DNA of 64,000 bases, from the NCBI RefSeq assembly GCF_014490785.1, contig NZ_CP051488.1:1736001-1800000 (forward strand), in the 5' to 3' direction. The position numbers and the translations under genes were made by a program. The first letter of the stretch is position 1; each line of letters opens with the position of its first letter. This DNA comes from Kosakonia sp. SMBL-WEM22. Lineage in GTDB: Bacteria > Pseudomonadota > Gammaproteobacteria > Enterobacterales > Enterobacteriaceae. This document shows positions 41,389 to 50,431 of the stretch, in pieces. Below the pieces are notes generated by a model. It was not told where the DNA came from. It did no database searches and saw only the letters and a program-made list of their open reading frames with translations.

Positions 41389-44300
41389 TTGAGCCAGGAA
41401 TACACCGAAGACAAAGAAGTCACTTTTAATAAGCTAAGCAGCGGACGCCGACTCCTCGAAGCGTTGCTGATCCTCGTTTCCCTTTCTGCCATCTGGCTGA
41501 TGGCGGCGCTTCTCAGCTTTAACCCATCCGATCCAAGCTGGTCGCAGACCGCATGGCATGAGCCGATCCACAATCTTGGCGGCGTGCCTGGCGCATGGCT
41601 GGCCGACACCCTGTTTTTCATCTTTGGCATCATGGCTTACACCATCCCGGTCATTATTATTGGCGGCTGTTGGTTTGCCTGGCGTCATCGCGCGACTGAA
41701 GATTACATAGACTATTTCGCCGTCTCGCTACGCCTGATTGGTGCGCTGGCGCTCATTCTTACCTCCTGCGGCCTAGCGGCGATCAACGCCGATGATATCT
41801 GGTACTTCGCCTCGGGTGGGGTGATTGGCAGCCTGCTCAGTACCACGCTGCAACCTCTGTTGCGCAGTAGCGGCGGTACGCTTGCACTGCTCTGCATCTG
41901 GGCCGCTGGGCTGACGCTGTTCACCGGTTGGTCATGGGTCACCATCGCCGAAAAAATCGGCAGTATTATTCTCAATATGCTTACCTTCGCCACAAACCGT
42001 ACCCGTCGCGACGACACCTGGGTTGATGATGAAGAGTATGAAGAAGAGGATGAGTATGAAGATGACGAGGCGAGTGACGCGCCTCGCGAATCGCGCCGCG
42101 CCCGCATTCTGCGCGGTGCGCTGGCGCGCCGCAAAAGCATTGCAGAGAAGTTCGCCAATCCGATGGGGCGCAAAACGGACGAAGCACTCTTCTCCGGCAA
42201 GCGCATGGATGATGAAGATGAGATCGCCTACAGCGCTCGCGGTGTGCCAGCACAGCCAGACGATGTGCTCTTCTCGGGACATCGTGCGACGGAAGTGGAG
42301 CAGGAGTACGATCCGCTGCTTAATGGGCGCAGTGTGACAGAACCGGTGGCGGCGGCTGCCGTGGCGACAACCGTCGCTGCACAAAGCTTCGCTGCGCCAA
42401 CGGAGCCGGTTATGCAAACGCCGCCGCCTGCTGAATGGCAGCACGCACAGCAAGCTGCGGGTTATCCGAATCAACAAGCCGCTTATCAGTCACCGGTGCC
42501 TACCGATCCGCACGCCGCTTATCAGCCGCCGATGCATAGCGATCCGCACGCCGCCTATAAGCCGCCGATACATAACGATCCGCAGGTAGCTTATCAGCAA
42601 CCAGCGCATTATGACGAAACGGCTGCTTATCAGCCGCCTGCCGCGCAGAGCGTGCCAGAATGGCAGCAGCCGCTCGCGGAAGAGCCGTGGACGCCAGATG
42701 CGCAGGTGACCCCACAGCCGCAACATGAAGAGGTCTACTGGCAGCCGCAGCCCATGGCCCAGCAGTGGCAGCCTGAACCGCAAATCGCACCAGCGCCGGA
42801 ACCGGTTATTGAACCAGAACCGGCAGTGGAAGAGGCAAAACATACCCGTCCGCCGCTCTATTATTTTGAAGAAGTGGAAGAGAAACGTGCACGTGAGCGT
42901 GAGCAGCTAGCTGCCTGGTATCAGCCGATTCCTGAGCCTGCCGAGCCGGAGCCAATAGCCCGACCAGCCGCGCCGTCGATGCCCGCCCCTCCTGCAGTGG
43001 ATCCGACAGTTGCGGCTGAGAGCATTGTGCCAGCCGCTGCGCAGGCAGCTTCAACTGCCGCAGCTGCAGCCGCAGCGAGTGCGCCGGTGTTTGGCCTTGC
43101 CGGTGGCGCGCCGCGCCCTCAGGTAAAAGAGGGCATTGGTCCGCAGCTTCCGCGTCCTAACCGCGTGCGGGTGCCTACGCGTCGCGAACTGGCTTCTTAT
43201 GGCATTAAACTGCCTTCACAGCGCATGGCTGAAGAGCGCGCGCGTGAAGATGAGGTGCGTCAGCCAGATCAGCATCTCTCTGATGATGATGCCGATATGT
43301 TGCAGCAGAACGAGCTGGCTCGTCAGTTTGCCGCCACGCAACACGATCGCTACGGTGAAGAGTACCAGCATGAAACGCCGCAGTTTGCTGCCCCTCAGTC
43401 TGATGTTAATGAAGCCGAAGCGGAAGAGGCGGAGCTGGCTCGCCAGTTTGCCGCCTCCCAGCAGCAGCGCTACGGCGGTGAGCCGCAGGCCTTTACACCG
43501 GAAGATGCCGATGTCTCGCCAGTGAACACGGCACCTGTTGAGCGCGCAAACGCACCGCTGTTTACGCCGCCGCCGCAAGCCTCTGCCCAGCCGCCGCAGC
43601 AGCATTATCAGCAGCCTGCCGCGCAACCTGTTCAGTCGCCAGCTTATGGTCAGCCTGCCCAGCAGCCGCAGCAGCATTATCAGCAGCCTGCCGCACAACC
43701 TGTTCAGCCGCCAGCCTATAGTCAGCCTGCTCAGCAGGCGCAGCAGCACTATCAACAGCCACAAGGGCAGCCAGTTCAGCCGCCAGCTTATGGTCAGCCT
43801 GCTCAGCAGCCGCAGCAGCACTATCAACAGCCACAAGGGCAGCCGGTTCAGCCGCCAGCTTATGGTCAGCCTGTCCAGCAGCCGCAGCAATCCGCTCCGC
43901 AGCCGCAGGAGAGCCTGATTCATCCGCTACTAATGCGTAACGGCGATAGCCGTCCGGTGCAGAAACCGACAACGCCGTTGCCGTCGCTCGATCTCTTAAC
44001 GCAGCCGCCAGCGGAAGTGGAGCCGGTGGATACCTTTGCGCTCGAACAGATGGCACGTCTGGTCGAAGCACGCCTTGCGGACTTCCGTATCAAAGCAGAC
44101 GTGGTGAACTACTCGCCAGGCCCGGTGATCACCCGCTTTGAGCTGAACCTCGCGCCTGGCGTGAAAGCGGCGCGAATCTCTAACCTGTCGCGCGATCTGG
44201 CGCGTTCGCTCTCCACCGTCGCCGTACGCGTGGTGGAAGTGATCCCCGGCAAACCTTACGTTGGACTTGAGTTGCCGAACAAGAAGCGCCAGACCGTTTA

Positions 44301-45453
44301 CCTGCGTGAAGTGCTGGATTGCGTGAAATTTCGTGAAAGCCCGTCGCCACTTACCGTTGTGCTGGGGAAAGATATCGCTGGCGATCCGGTGATTGCCGAC
44401 CTGGCGAAGATGCCGCACCTGCTGGTCGCCGGTACTACCGGTTCCGGTAAGTCGGTCGGTGTGAACGCCATGATCCTCAGCATGCTCTATAAAGCGACGC
44501 CGGAAGATGTGCGTTTCATCATGATCGACCCGAAAATGCTTGAGCTGTCGGTCTATGAAGGTATTCCGCATCTGTTGACCGAGGTGGTCACCGACATGAA
44601 AGATGCGGCGAATGCGCTGCGCTGGAGCGTCAATGAGATGGAGCGCCGCTACAAACTGATGTCTGCACTCGGCGTGCGTAACCTCGCAGGGTACAACGAG
44701 AAGATCGCTGAAGCCGCGCGGATGGGGCGTCCAATCCCGGATCCGTACTGGAAGCCGGGCGACAGCATGGCGACCGAACATCCGGTGCTGGAAAAACTGC
44801 CATACATTGTGGTGATGGTCGATGAGTTTGCCGATCTGATGATGACGGTCGGTAAAAAGGTGGAAGAGCTGATTGCCCGCCTGGCGCAGAAAGCGCGCGC
44901 GGCTGGCATTCACCTGGTGCTGGCGACCCAGCGCCCCTCTGTGGATGTGATCACCGGCCTGATTAAAGCCAACATCCCGACGCGTATCGCTTTTACCGTC
45001 TCGAGCAAGATCGACTCCCGTACTATCCTCGATCAGGGGGGGGCAGAGTCGCTGCTTGGCATGGGGGATATGCTCTACTCCGGTCCGAACTCAACCTCTG
45101 CCCCGGTGCGTGTGCATGGCGCGTTTGTGCGCGATCAGGAAGTTCATGCCGTGGTGCAGGACTGGAAAGCGCGCGGGCGTCCGCAATATGTTGACGGCAT
45201 CACCTCCGACAGCGAAAGCGAAGGCGGCGGCGGTGGTTTTGACGGCGGTGAAGAGCTGGATCCGTTGTTCGACCAGGCCGTTAACTTCGTTACCGAAAAG
45301 CGCAAAGCCTCCATCTCCGGCGTACAGCGTCAGTTCCGTATCGGCTACAACCGTGCGGCGCGCATAATCGAACAGATGGAAGCGCAGGGGATCGTCAGTG
45401 AGCAGGGGCACAACGGTAACCGTGAAGTGCTGGCTCCGCCGCCGTTTGAGTGA
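41389..45453 (+). CDS. ftsK: DNA translocase FtsK
   Basis: Septal DNA pump linking division with chromosome dimer resolution, 1354 residues (E. coli 1329), starting with TTG. Four N-terminal membrane segments (about residues 25-190) are followed by an acidic stretch (DDEEYEEEDEYEDDE), then a long linker of about 650 residues rich in Pro and Gln, and the motor domain: Walker A GTTGSGKSVG (Lys1021), Walker B IVVMVDEFADLMM, and a C-terminal gamma winged helix (ISGVQRQFRIGYNRAARIIEQME) that reads KOPS and activates XerCD. The linker has two repeat blocks: 12-residue units at 42478-42630 and 24-residue units at 43603-43890. A run of eight G (45036-45043) keeps frame. One extra residue (NSTSAPVRVHG) appears beside the motif usually read NSTxPVRVHG. 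Confidence 0.97.
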   Translation: MSQEYTEDKEVTFNKLSSGRRLLEALLILVSLSAIWLMAALLSFNPSDPSWSQTAWHEPIHNLGGVPGAWLADTLFFIFGIMAYTIPVIIIGGCWFAWRHRATEDYIDYFAVSLRLIGALALILTSCGLAAINADDIWYFASGGVIGSLLSTTLQPLLRSSGGTLALLCIWAAGLTLFTGWSWVTIAEKIGSIILNMLTFATNRTRRDDTWVDDEEYEEEDEYEDDEASDAPRESRRARILRGALARRKSIAEKFANPMGRKTDEALFSGKRMDDEDEIAYSARGVPAQPDDVLFSGHRATEVEQEYDPLLNGRSVTEPVAAAAVATTVAAQSFAAPTEPVMQTPPPAEWQHAQQAAGYPNQQAAYQSPVPTDPHAAYQPPMHSDPHAAYKPPIHNDPQVAYQQPAHYDETAAYQPPAAQSVPEWQQPLAEEPWTPDAQVTPQPQHEEVYWQPQPMAQQWQPEPQIAPAPEPVIEPEPAVEEAKHTRPPLYYFEEVEEKRAREREQLAAWYQPIPEPAEPEPIARPAAPSMPAPPAVDPTVAAESIVPAAAQAASTAAAAAAASAPVFGLAGGAPRPQVKEGIGPQLPRPNRVRVPTRRELASYGIKLPSQRMAEERAREDEVRQPDQHLSDDDADMLQQNELARQFAATQHDRYGEEYQHETPQFAAPQSDVNEAEAEEAELARQFAASQQQRYGGEPQAFTPEDADVSPVNTAPVERANAPLFTPPPQASAQPPQQHYQQPAAQPVQSPAYGQPAQQPQQHYQQPAAQPVQPPAYSQPAQQAQQHYQQPQGQPVQPPAYGQPAQQPQQHYQQPQGQPVQPPAYGQPVQQPQQSAPQPQESLIHPLLMRNGDSRPVQKPTTPLPSLDLLTQPPAEVEPVDTFALEQMARLVEARLADFRIKADVVNYSPGPVITRFELNLAPGVKAARISNLSRDLARSLSTVAVRVVEVIPGKPYVGLELPNKKRQTVYLREVLDCVKFRESPSPLTVVLGKDIAGDPVIADLAKMPHLLVAGTTGSGKSVGVNAMILSMLYKATPEDVRFIMIDPKMLELSVYEGIPHLLTEVVTDMKDAANALRWSVNEMERRYKLMSALGVRNLAGYNEKIAEAARMGRPIPDPYWKPGDSMATEHPVLEKLPYIVVMVDEFADLMMTVGKKVEELIARLAQKARAAGIHLVLATQRPSVDVITGLIKANIPTRIAFTVSSKIDSRTILDQGGAESLLGMGDMLYSGPNSTSAPVRVHGAFVRDQEVHAVVQDWKARGRPQYVDGITSDSESEGGGGGFDGGEELDPLFDQAVNFVTEKRKASISGVQRQFRIGYNRAARIIEQMEAQGIVSEQGHNGNREVLAPPPFE
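42478..42639 (+). repeat. 36-bp (12-residue) repeats in the FtsK linker
   Basis: Four to four and a half imperfect copies of AAYQPPxHxDPH start at codon 364: AAYQSPVPTDPH, AAYQPPMHSDPH, AAYKPPIHNDPQ, VAYQQPAHYDET, then AAYQPP. The unit is in frame and 36 bases long. Confidence 0.85.
43603..43890 (+). repeat. 72-bp (24-residue) tandem repeats in the FtsK linker
   Basis: Four copies at exact 72-base spacing, beginning at 43603, 43675, 43747 and 43819. Each encodes HYQQPxxQPVQxPAYxQPAQQ plus xQQ. Copies 1-2 carry AA and copies 3-4 carry QG after YQQP, indicating stepwise duplication. Unequal crossing-over could change copy number without breaking the frame. Confidence 0.95.
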
Positions 45454-45489
45454 TGCAAAGTTAGGTAAAAACTACAAATTCAGTTTTTT

Positions 45490-45530
45490 CTTCTGTCACT
45501 CTGGCGTTTCGCTTTCTAAAGTGACAGAAG
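45490..45530 (+). other. 11-bp perfect inverted repeat between ftsK and lolA
   Basis: CTTCTGTCACT (45490-45500) is the exact inverse of AGTGACAGAAG (45520-45530), separated by 19 bases. It lies 36 bases after the ftsK stop and about 40 before lolA and is not followed by a T-tract. It could be an mRNA hairpin or an operator; no known factor site was recognised. Confidence 0.6.
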
Positions 45531-45570
45531 GATTCTCCCACGTCGGGAGTGACGTATCAGAGGAATGACA

Positions 45571-46182
45571 ATGAAAAAAATCGCCATGGTTTGTGCGCTG
45601 ATGGGCTCGTTAGTAGTCAGCAATGTCTGGGCAGACGCAGCAAGCGATCTGAAAAGCCGCCTCGATAAAGTCAGCAGCTTCCACGCCAGTTTTACCCAGA
45701 AAGTGACCGATGGCAGCGGTGCTGCGGTACAGGAAGGCCAGGGGGATTTGTGGGTTAAACGCCCGAACCTGTTTAACTGGCATATGACCCAGCCGGACGA
45801 GAGCGTACTGGTTTCCGACGGCAAAACGCTGTGGTTCTACAACCCGTTTGTTGAACAGGCGACGGCAACTTGGCTGAAAGATGCCACCAGCAACACGCCG
45901 TTTATGCTGATCGCCCGTAACCAGAGCAGCGACTGGCAGCAGTACAACATTTCGCAGAAAGGCGATGATTTTGAACTGACGCCAAAAAGCAGCAACGGTA
46001 ACCTGAAACAGTTCACCATTAACGTCGGCCGTGACGGCACCATCCATCAGTTCAGCGCCATCGAACAGGATGACCAGCGCAGCAGCTACCAGCTGAAAGC
46101 GCAGCAGAACGGCGCGGTTGATGCATCGAAATTCACCTTTACCCCGCCGCAGGGCGTAACGGTTGACGATCAACGTAAGTAA
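45571..46182 (+). CDS. lolA: Outer-membrane lipoprotein carrier LolA
   Basis: Periplasmic chaperone that accepts lipoproteins from LolCDE and hands them to LolB, 203 residues. I chose the second ATG (45571, MKKIAMVCALMGSLVVSNVWA) because it gives the E. coli length; an ATG two codons upstream (45565) is also possible. The signal peptide is cleaved before DAASDLKSRL. Conserved blocks: FHASFTQKVTDGSG, GDLWVKRPNLFNW, DGKTLWFYNPFVEQAT and GQFTFTPPQGV-like FTPPQGVTVDDQRK. It is followed after 9 bases by rarA. Confidence 0.97.
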   Translation: MKKIAMVCALMGSLVVSNVWADAASDLKSRLDKVSSFHASFTQKVTDGSGAAVQEGQGDLWVKRPNLFNWHMTQPDESVLVSDGKTLWFYNPFVEQATATWLKDATSNTPFMLIARNQSSDWQQYNISQKGDDFELTPKSSNGNLKQFTINVGRDGTIHQFSAIEQDDQRSSYQLKAQQNGAVDASKFTFTPPQGVTVDDQRK

Positions 46183-46191
46183 GAGGCGTGC

Positions 46192-47535
46192 ATGAGTAAC
46201 ATGTCGCTCGATTTTTCCGAGAACACCTTCCAACCTCTGGCCGCGCGTATGCGGCCAGAAAATTTAGCGCAGTACATTGGCCAGCAGCACCTGCTGGCAA
46301 AGGGCAAACCCTTGCCGCGCGCCATTGAAGCAGGGCATCTGCACTCGATGATCCTCTGGGGGCCACCGGGAACCGGTAAAACCACGCTGGCGGAAGTGAT
46401 TGCGCGCTATGCCAGTGCTGATGTCGAGCGCATCTCAGCGGTCACCTCCGGCGTGAAAGAGATCCGCGAAGCCATTGAGCGCGCCCGCCAGAACCGTAAC
46501 GCCGGTCGCCGCACCATTCTGTTTGTCGACGAAGTCCACCGTTTTAACAAAAGTCAGCAGGACGCCTTTCTGCCGCATATTGAAGACGGCACTATCACCT
46601 TCATTGGCGCGACAACCGAAAACCCTTCGTTTGAACTCAACTCCGCACTGCTCTCCCGTGCGCGTGTTTACCTGCTTAAATCGCTCACCACAGAAGATAT
46701 TGAGCAGGTGTTGACGCAGGCGATGGAAGATAAAGCCCGCGGCTACGGCGGGCAGGATATCGTTCTACCGGACGAAACCCGGCTGGCGATTGCCGAGCTG
46801 GTGGGGGGGGATGCGCGCCGGGCGCTCAACACGCTTGAGATGATGGCGGACATGGCTGAGCTCGATAAGAGCGGCAAGCGCGTGCTTAATCCTGAGTTGC
46901 TCACCGAAATTGCCGGTGAGCGCAGCGCGCGCTTCGATAATAAAGGCGACCGTTTTTACGATCTCATCTCCGCGCTGCACAAATCGGTGCGCGGAAGTGC
47001 GCCGGATGCCGCGCTCTACTGGTACGCGCGCATTATCTCGGCGGGTGGCGATCCGCTCTATGTTGCGCGCCGCTGCCTGGCTATCGCGTCGGAAGATATC
47101 GGCAATGCTGACCCGCGCGCGATGCAGGTCGCTATCTCAGCCTGGGATTGTTTCACCCGCGTTGGCCCAGCTGAAGGCGAGCGCGCGATTGCACAGGCGA
47201 TTGTTTACCTGGCCTGCGCGCCGAAAAGCAACGCCGTCTATAAAGCCTTCAAAGCAGCGATGGCCGATGCGCGACAGCGCCCTGATTATGATGTGCCGCC
47301 GCATCTGCGCAACGCGCCAACCAAACTGATGAAGGAGATGGGTTATGGGCAGGAGTATCGCTATGCCCACGATGAGCCCAACGCCTTTGCCGCCGGGGAG
47401 GAGTATTTCCCGCAGGAAATGGCAGAAACGCGCTACTATCAGCCGACGAACAGAGGTCTTGAAGGCAAGATTGGCGAAAAGCTCGCCTGGCTCGCTGAAC
47501 AGGATCATAAAAGCCCTATAAAACGCTACCGCTAG
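46192..47535 (+). CDS. rarA: Replication-associated recombination protein A (RarA/MgsA)
   Basis: AAA+ ATPase that acts at stalled replication forks, 447 residues as in E. coli. Walker A GPPGTGKTT (Lys63) and Walker B ILFVDEVHRFNK are visible, with sensor 1 in GATTENPSFELN and an MgsA C-terminal tetramerisation region (YWYARIISAGGDPLYVARR). A run of eight G at 46803-46810 lies in the GGDARRALN motif. Co-oriented with lolA, probably one operon. Confidence 0.97.
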   Translation: MSNMSLDFSENTFQPLAARMRPENLAQYIGQQHLLAKGKPLPRAIEAGHLHSMILWGPPGTGKTTLAEVIARYASADVERISAVTSGVKEIREAIERARQNRNAGRRTILFVDEVHRFNKSQQDAFLPHIEDGTITFIGATTENPSFELNSALLSRARVYLLKSLTTEDIEQVLTQAMEDKARGYGGQDIVLPDETRLAIAELVGGDARRALNTLEMMADMAELDKSGKRVLNPELLTEIAGERSARFDNKGDRFYDLISALHKSVRGSAPDAALYWYARIISAGGDPLYVARRCLAIASEDIGNADPRAMQVAISAWDCFTRVGPAEGERAIAQAIVYLACAPKSNAVYKAFKAAMADARQRPDYDVPPHLRNAPTKLMKEMGYGQEYRYAHDEPNAFAAGEEYFPQEMAETRYYQPTNRGLEGKIGEKLAWLAEQDHKSPIKRYR

Positions 47536-47627
47536 TGCGGGCGTTGCGGTAAGGTTACGGCTCATACCCTCGATCGCACTCTGCGGTCGGGTTCCTTTTA
47601 TTTCAATTCGATAAGCACAGGAAAAGC

Positions 47628-48920
47628 ATGCTCGATCCCAATCTGCTGCGTACCGAGCCAGACGCAGTCGCTGAAAAACTGGCACGCCGGGGCTTTAAGC
47701 TGGACGTAGAGAAATTACGCGCGCTCGAAGAGCGTCGTAAAGTCCTGCAGGTCAACACTGAAAATCTGCAGGCAGAGCGTAACTCACGATCGAAATCCAT
47801 CGGCCAGGCGAAAGCACGCGGGGAAGATATCGAGCCATTACGCCTGGAAGTGAACAAGCTGGGTGAAGAGCTGGACGCGGCGAAAGCCGAGCTGGAAACG
47901 CTGCTGGCTGAGATCCGTGATATTGCGCTGACCATTCCGAACCTGCCTGATGAGAGTGTGCCGGTTGGCCGTGACGAAAACGATAACGTTGAAGTCAGCC
48001 GCTGGGGTACGCCGCGCCAGTTTGATTTCGAGATCCGCGATCACGTCACCCTTGGTGAGATGCACAGCGGCCTGGATTTTGCCGCTGCAGTGAAACTGAC
48101 CGGCTCCCGTTTCGTGGTGATGAAAGGGCAGATCGCCCGTATGCACCGCGCGCTGGCGCAGTTCATGCTGGATCTGCACACTGAGCAGCACGGCTACGCG
48201 GAAAACTACGTGCCGTACCTGGTTAACCACGACACCCTGTACGGTACCGGCCAGCTGCCGAAGTTTGCCGGCGACCTGTTCCATACCCGTCCGCTGGAAG
48301 AGGAGTCTGACAGCAGCAACTACGCGCTGATCCCGACCGCGGAAGTGCCCCTGACCAACCTCGTACGCGATGAAATTATCGATGAAGAGAGCCTGCCGAT
48401 CAAAATGACCGCGCATACGCCGTGCTTCCGCTCTGAAGCGGGATCTTACGGTCGCGATACGCGTGGTCTGATCCGTATGCACCAGTTCGATAAAGTTGAA
48501 ATGGTGCAGGTGGTTCGCCCGGAAGAGTCAATGGCGGCGCTGGAAGAGATGACCGGTCACGCAGAGAAAGTGTTGCAGCTGCTCGGTCTGCCTTATCGCA
48601 AAGTGCTGCTCTGCACCGGTGATATGGGCTTTGGTGCCTGCAAAACCTACGATCTCGAAGTGTGGGTTCCGGCGCAGGATACCTATCGTGAAATCTCCTC
48701 CTGCTCCAACGTCTGGGATTTCCAGGCGCGCCGCATGCAGGCACGCTGCCGCAGCAAATCCGACAAGAAAACCCGTCTGGTGCACACCCTGAACGGCTCT
48801 GGTCTGGCAGTAGGCCGTACGCTGGTTGCGGTGCTGGAAAACTACCAGCAGGCCGATGGCCGCATTGAGGTGCCGGAAGTCCTGCGTCCTTATATGAACG
48901 GACTGGAGTACATCGGTTAA
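47628..48920 (+). CDS. serS: Seryl-tRNA synthetase SerS
   Basis: Class II aminoacyl-tRNA synthetase, 430 residues as in E. coli. The N-terminal antiparallel coiled coil (about residues 30-100) recognises the long variable arm of tRNA-Ser. Catalytic motif 2 is FRSEAGSYGRDTRGLIRMHQ and motif 3 is NGSGLAVGRTLVAVLENYQ; TAEVPLTN is the TxE serine-binding loop. An independent promoter is likely in the 92 bases after rarA. Confidence 0.98.
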   Translation: MLDPNLLRTEPDAVAEKLARRGFKLDVEKLRALEERRKVLQVNTENLQAERNSRSKSIGQAKARGEDIEPLRLEVNKLGEELDAAKAELETLLAEIRDIALTIPNLPDESVPVGRDENDNVEVSRWGTPRQFDFEIRDHVTLGEMHSGLDFAAAVKLTGSRFVVMKGQIARMHRALAQFMLDLHTEQHGYAENYVPYLVNHDTLYGTGQLPKFAGDLFHTRPLEEESDSSNYALIPTAEVPLTNLVRDEIIDEESLPIKMTAHTPCFRSEAGSYGRDTRGLIRMHQFDKVEMVQVVRPEESMAALEEMTGHAEKVLQLLGLPYRKVLLCTGDMGFGACKTYDLEVWVPAQDTYREISSCSNVWDFQARRMQARCRSKSDKKTRLVHTLNGSGLAVGRTLVAVLENYQQADGRIEVPEVLRPYMNGLEYIG

Positions 48921-48943
48921 TCTTGCCGATACAGCATGTTTTT

Positions 48944-48968
48944 AAAAGCGCCTGCGGGCGCTTTTTTT
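48944..48968 (+). terminator. Rho-independent terminator of serS
   Basis: AAAGCGCC / GGCGCTTT stem followed by seven T, 24 bases after the serS stop. Confidence 0.92.
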
Positions 48969-49143
48969 GTGCGTCTTAACCATTAATCTTCATGAATTTT
49001 TTCAACTGAAATATTGGCGCTGGTTATTAATTAATAACGCTATATCAATGAGATATAACGCGCCGGTGTGCGCTAAGTGGCAAGGAGGATAAGTTTTACA
49101 AATCGTCGTCGATAAAAAGCACTGCCTGGCGAAAAACAGTGGA

Positions 49144-49171
49144 TTGACAATGTTTTTGCCAGTGGCATGAT
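49144..49171 (+). promoter_or_regulatory. Candidate sigma-70 promoter of ycaD
   Basis: A perfect -35 TTGACA (49144-49149) and a -10-like CATGAT (49166-49171) are separated by 16 bases. The ycaD start is 37 bases downstream. Confidence 0.5.
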
Positions 49172-49207
49172 GCGCACGCAATCTGAACTTCCTCACGGTT
49201 TTAACCC

Positions 49208-50356
49208 ATGACCACCTATACCCGGCCAGTGCTTTTATTGCTCTGTGGCCTGATGCTGTTGACCCTGGCTATCGCGACGCTGAACACGCTCGTGCCCCTT
49301 TGGCTCGCCCATGAAAATCTGCCTACCTGGCAGGTCGGCATGGTTGGCTCCTCCTATTTCACCGGCAATCTGCTGGGCACGCTACTGACCGGTCGACTGA
49401 TCCGCCAGATGGGCTTTAACCGCAGCTACTACATCGCGTCGCTGATTTTCGCCGCAGGCTGCGTCGGGTTAGGGCTGATGGTGGGTTTCTGGAGCTGGAT
49501 GATTTGGCGTTTTATCGCCGGCGTCGGCTGCGCGATGATTTGGGTGGTGGTGGAGAGCGCGCTGATGTCAAGCGGCACCTCTCAAAACCGTGGTCGCCTG
49601 CTGGCCGCCTATATGATGGTTTACTATATCGGCACCGTGCTTGGTCAACTGATGGTCAGCAAACTGCCAACCGAATTGATGAGCGTGCTGCCGTGGGTTA
49701 CCGGTATGGTGCTGGCGGCGATGCTGCCGCTGCTCTTTACGCGCATTGTTAACCAGCACAGCGAAGAGCAGGTGGCTTCGTCGATCTGGCCGATGCTGCG
49801 TCTGCGTCAGGCGCGCCTTGGCGTTAACGGCTGCATTATTTCCGGGATTATTCTCGGCTCGCTCTATGGTCTGATGCCGCTCTATCTGTCGCATCAGGGC
49901 GTCAGCGACTCCGGCATTGGTTTCTGGATGGCGTTGATGGTTAGCGCCGGGATCATTGGCCAGTGGCCGATTGGCCGCATCGCTGACCGCTTTGGTCGCT
50001 TGCTGGTGCTGCGCGTGCAGGTGTTTGTGGTGATCATCGGCTGCCTCGGCATGCTGAGCAACGCGGCGATGGCACCGGCGCTGTTTGTGCTGGGCACGGC
50101 GGGTTTTACCCTCTACCCGGTGGCGATGGCCTGGGCCTGTGAAAAAGTGGAACACCATCAGCTGGTGGCAATGAATCAGGCGCTACTGCTGAGCTATACC
50201 ATCGGCAGCCTGCTCGGACCAACGCTCACCTCCATGCTGATGCAGAGCTACTCCGACAGCCTGCTGTTTGTGATGATTGCCGGCGTATCGCTGGTCTACC
50301 TGGTAATGCTAATGCGCAAAGCGGGCCACCATCCGACGCCGGTCGCCCACGCCTGA
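49208..50356 (+). CDS. ycaD: MFS-type transporter YcaD
   Basis: Predicted major-facilitator inner-membrane transporter, 382 residues as in E. coli, with about 12 hydrophobic segments. The motif A-like loop GRLIRQMGFNRSYY follows segment 2, and the second-half equivalent GRIADRFGRLLVLR is near residue 255. Substrate unknown. In E. coli dmsABC separates serS from ycaD, and ycaM/N/K lie between ycaD and pflA; none of these is here. Confidence 0.94.
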   Translation: MTTYTRPVLLLLCGLMLLTLAIATLNTLVPLWLAHENLPTWQVGMVGSSYFTGNLLGTLLTGRLIRQMGFNRSYYIASLIFAAGCVGLGLMVGFWSWMIWRFIAGVGCAMIWVVVESALMSSGTSQNRGRLLAAYMMVYYIGTVLGQLMVSKLPTELMSVLPWVTGMVLAAMLPLLFTRIVNQHSEEQVASSIWPMLRLRQARLGVNGCIISGIILGSLYGLMPLYLSHQGVSDSGIGFWMALMVSAGIIGQWPIGRIADRFGRLLVLRVQVFVVIIGCLGMLSNAAMAPALFVLGTAGFTLYPVAMAWACEKVEHHQLVAMNQALLLSYTIGSLLGPTLTSMLMQSYSDSLLFVMIAGVSLVYLVMLMRKAGHHPTPVAHA

Positions 50357-50384
50357 CGGTTATCCGGCTCATCCGGCAGACAAC

Positions 50385-50417
50385 AAAAAAGCCACAACAT
50401 AGCGTTGTGGCTTTTTT
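50385..50417. terminator. Bidirectional terminator between ycaD and pflA
   Basis: A perfect 14-bp stem AAAAAAGCCACAAC / GTTGTGGCTTTTTT with loop ATAGC. The T-tracts on both strands suit the convergent genes ycaD and pflA. Confidence 0.95.
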
Positions 50418-50431
50418 TACTGCTTTGCGGC

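Noticed and set aside
43216..44071. Long antisense frames opposite the FtsK linker (LLRLLSRLTISWRLN repeats)
   Set aside because: Mirror translation of the Pro/Gln-coding tandem repeat.
47536..47627. T-box or riboswitch upstream of serS
   Set aside because: The 92-base leader has no T-box sequence, and T-boxes are not used for serS in Enterobacteriaceae.
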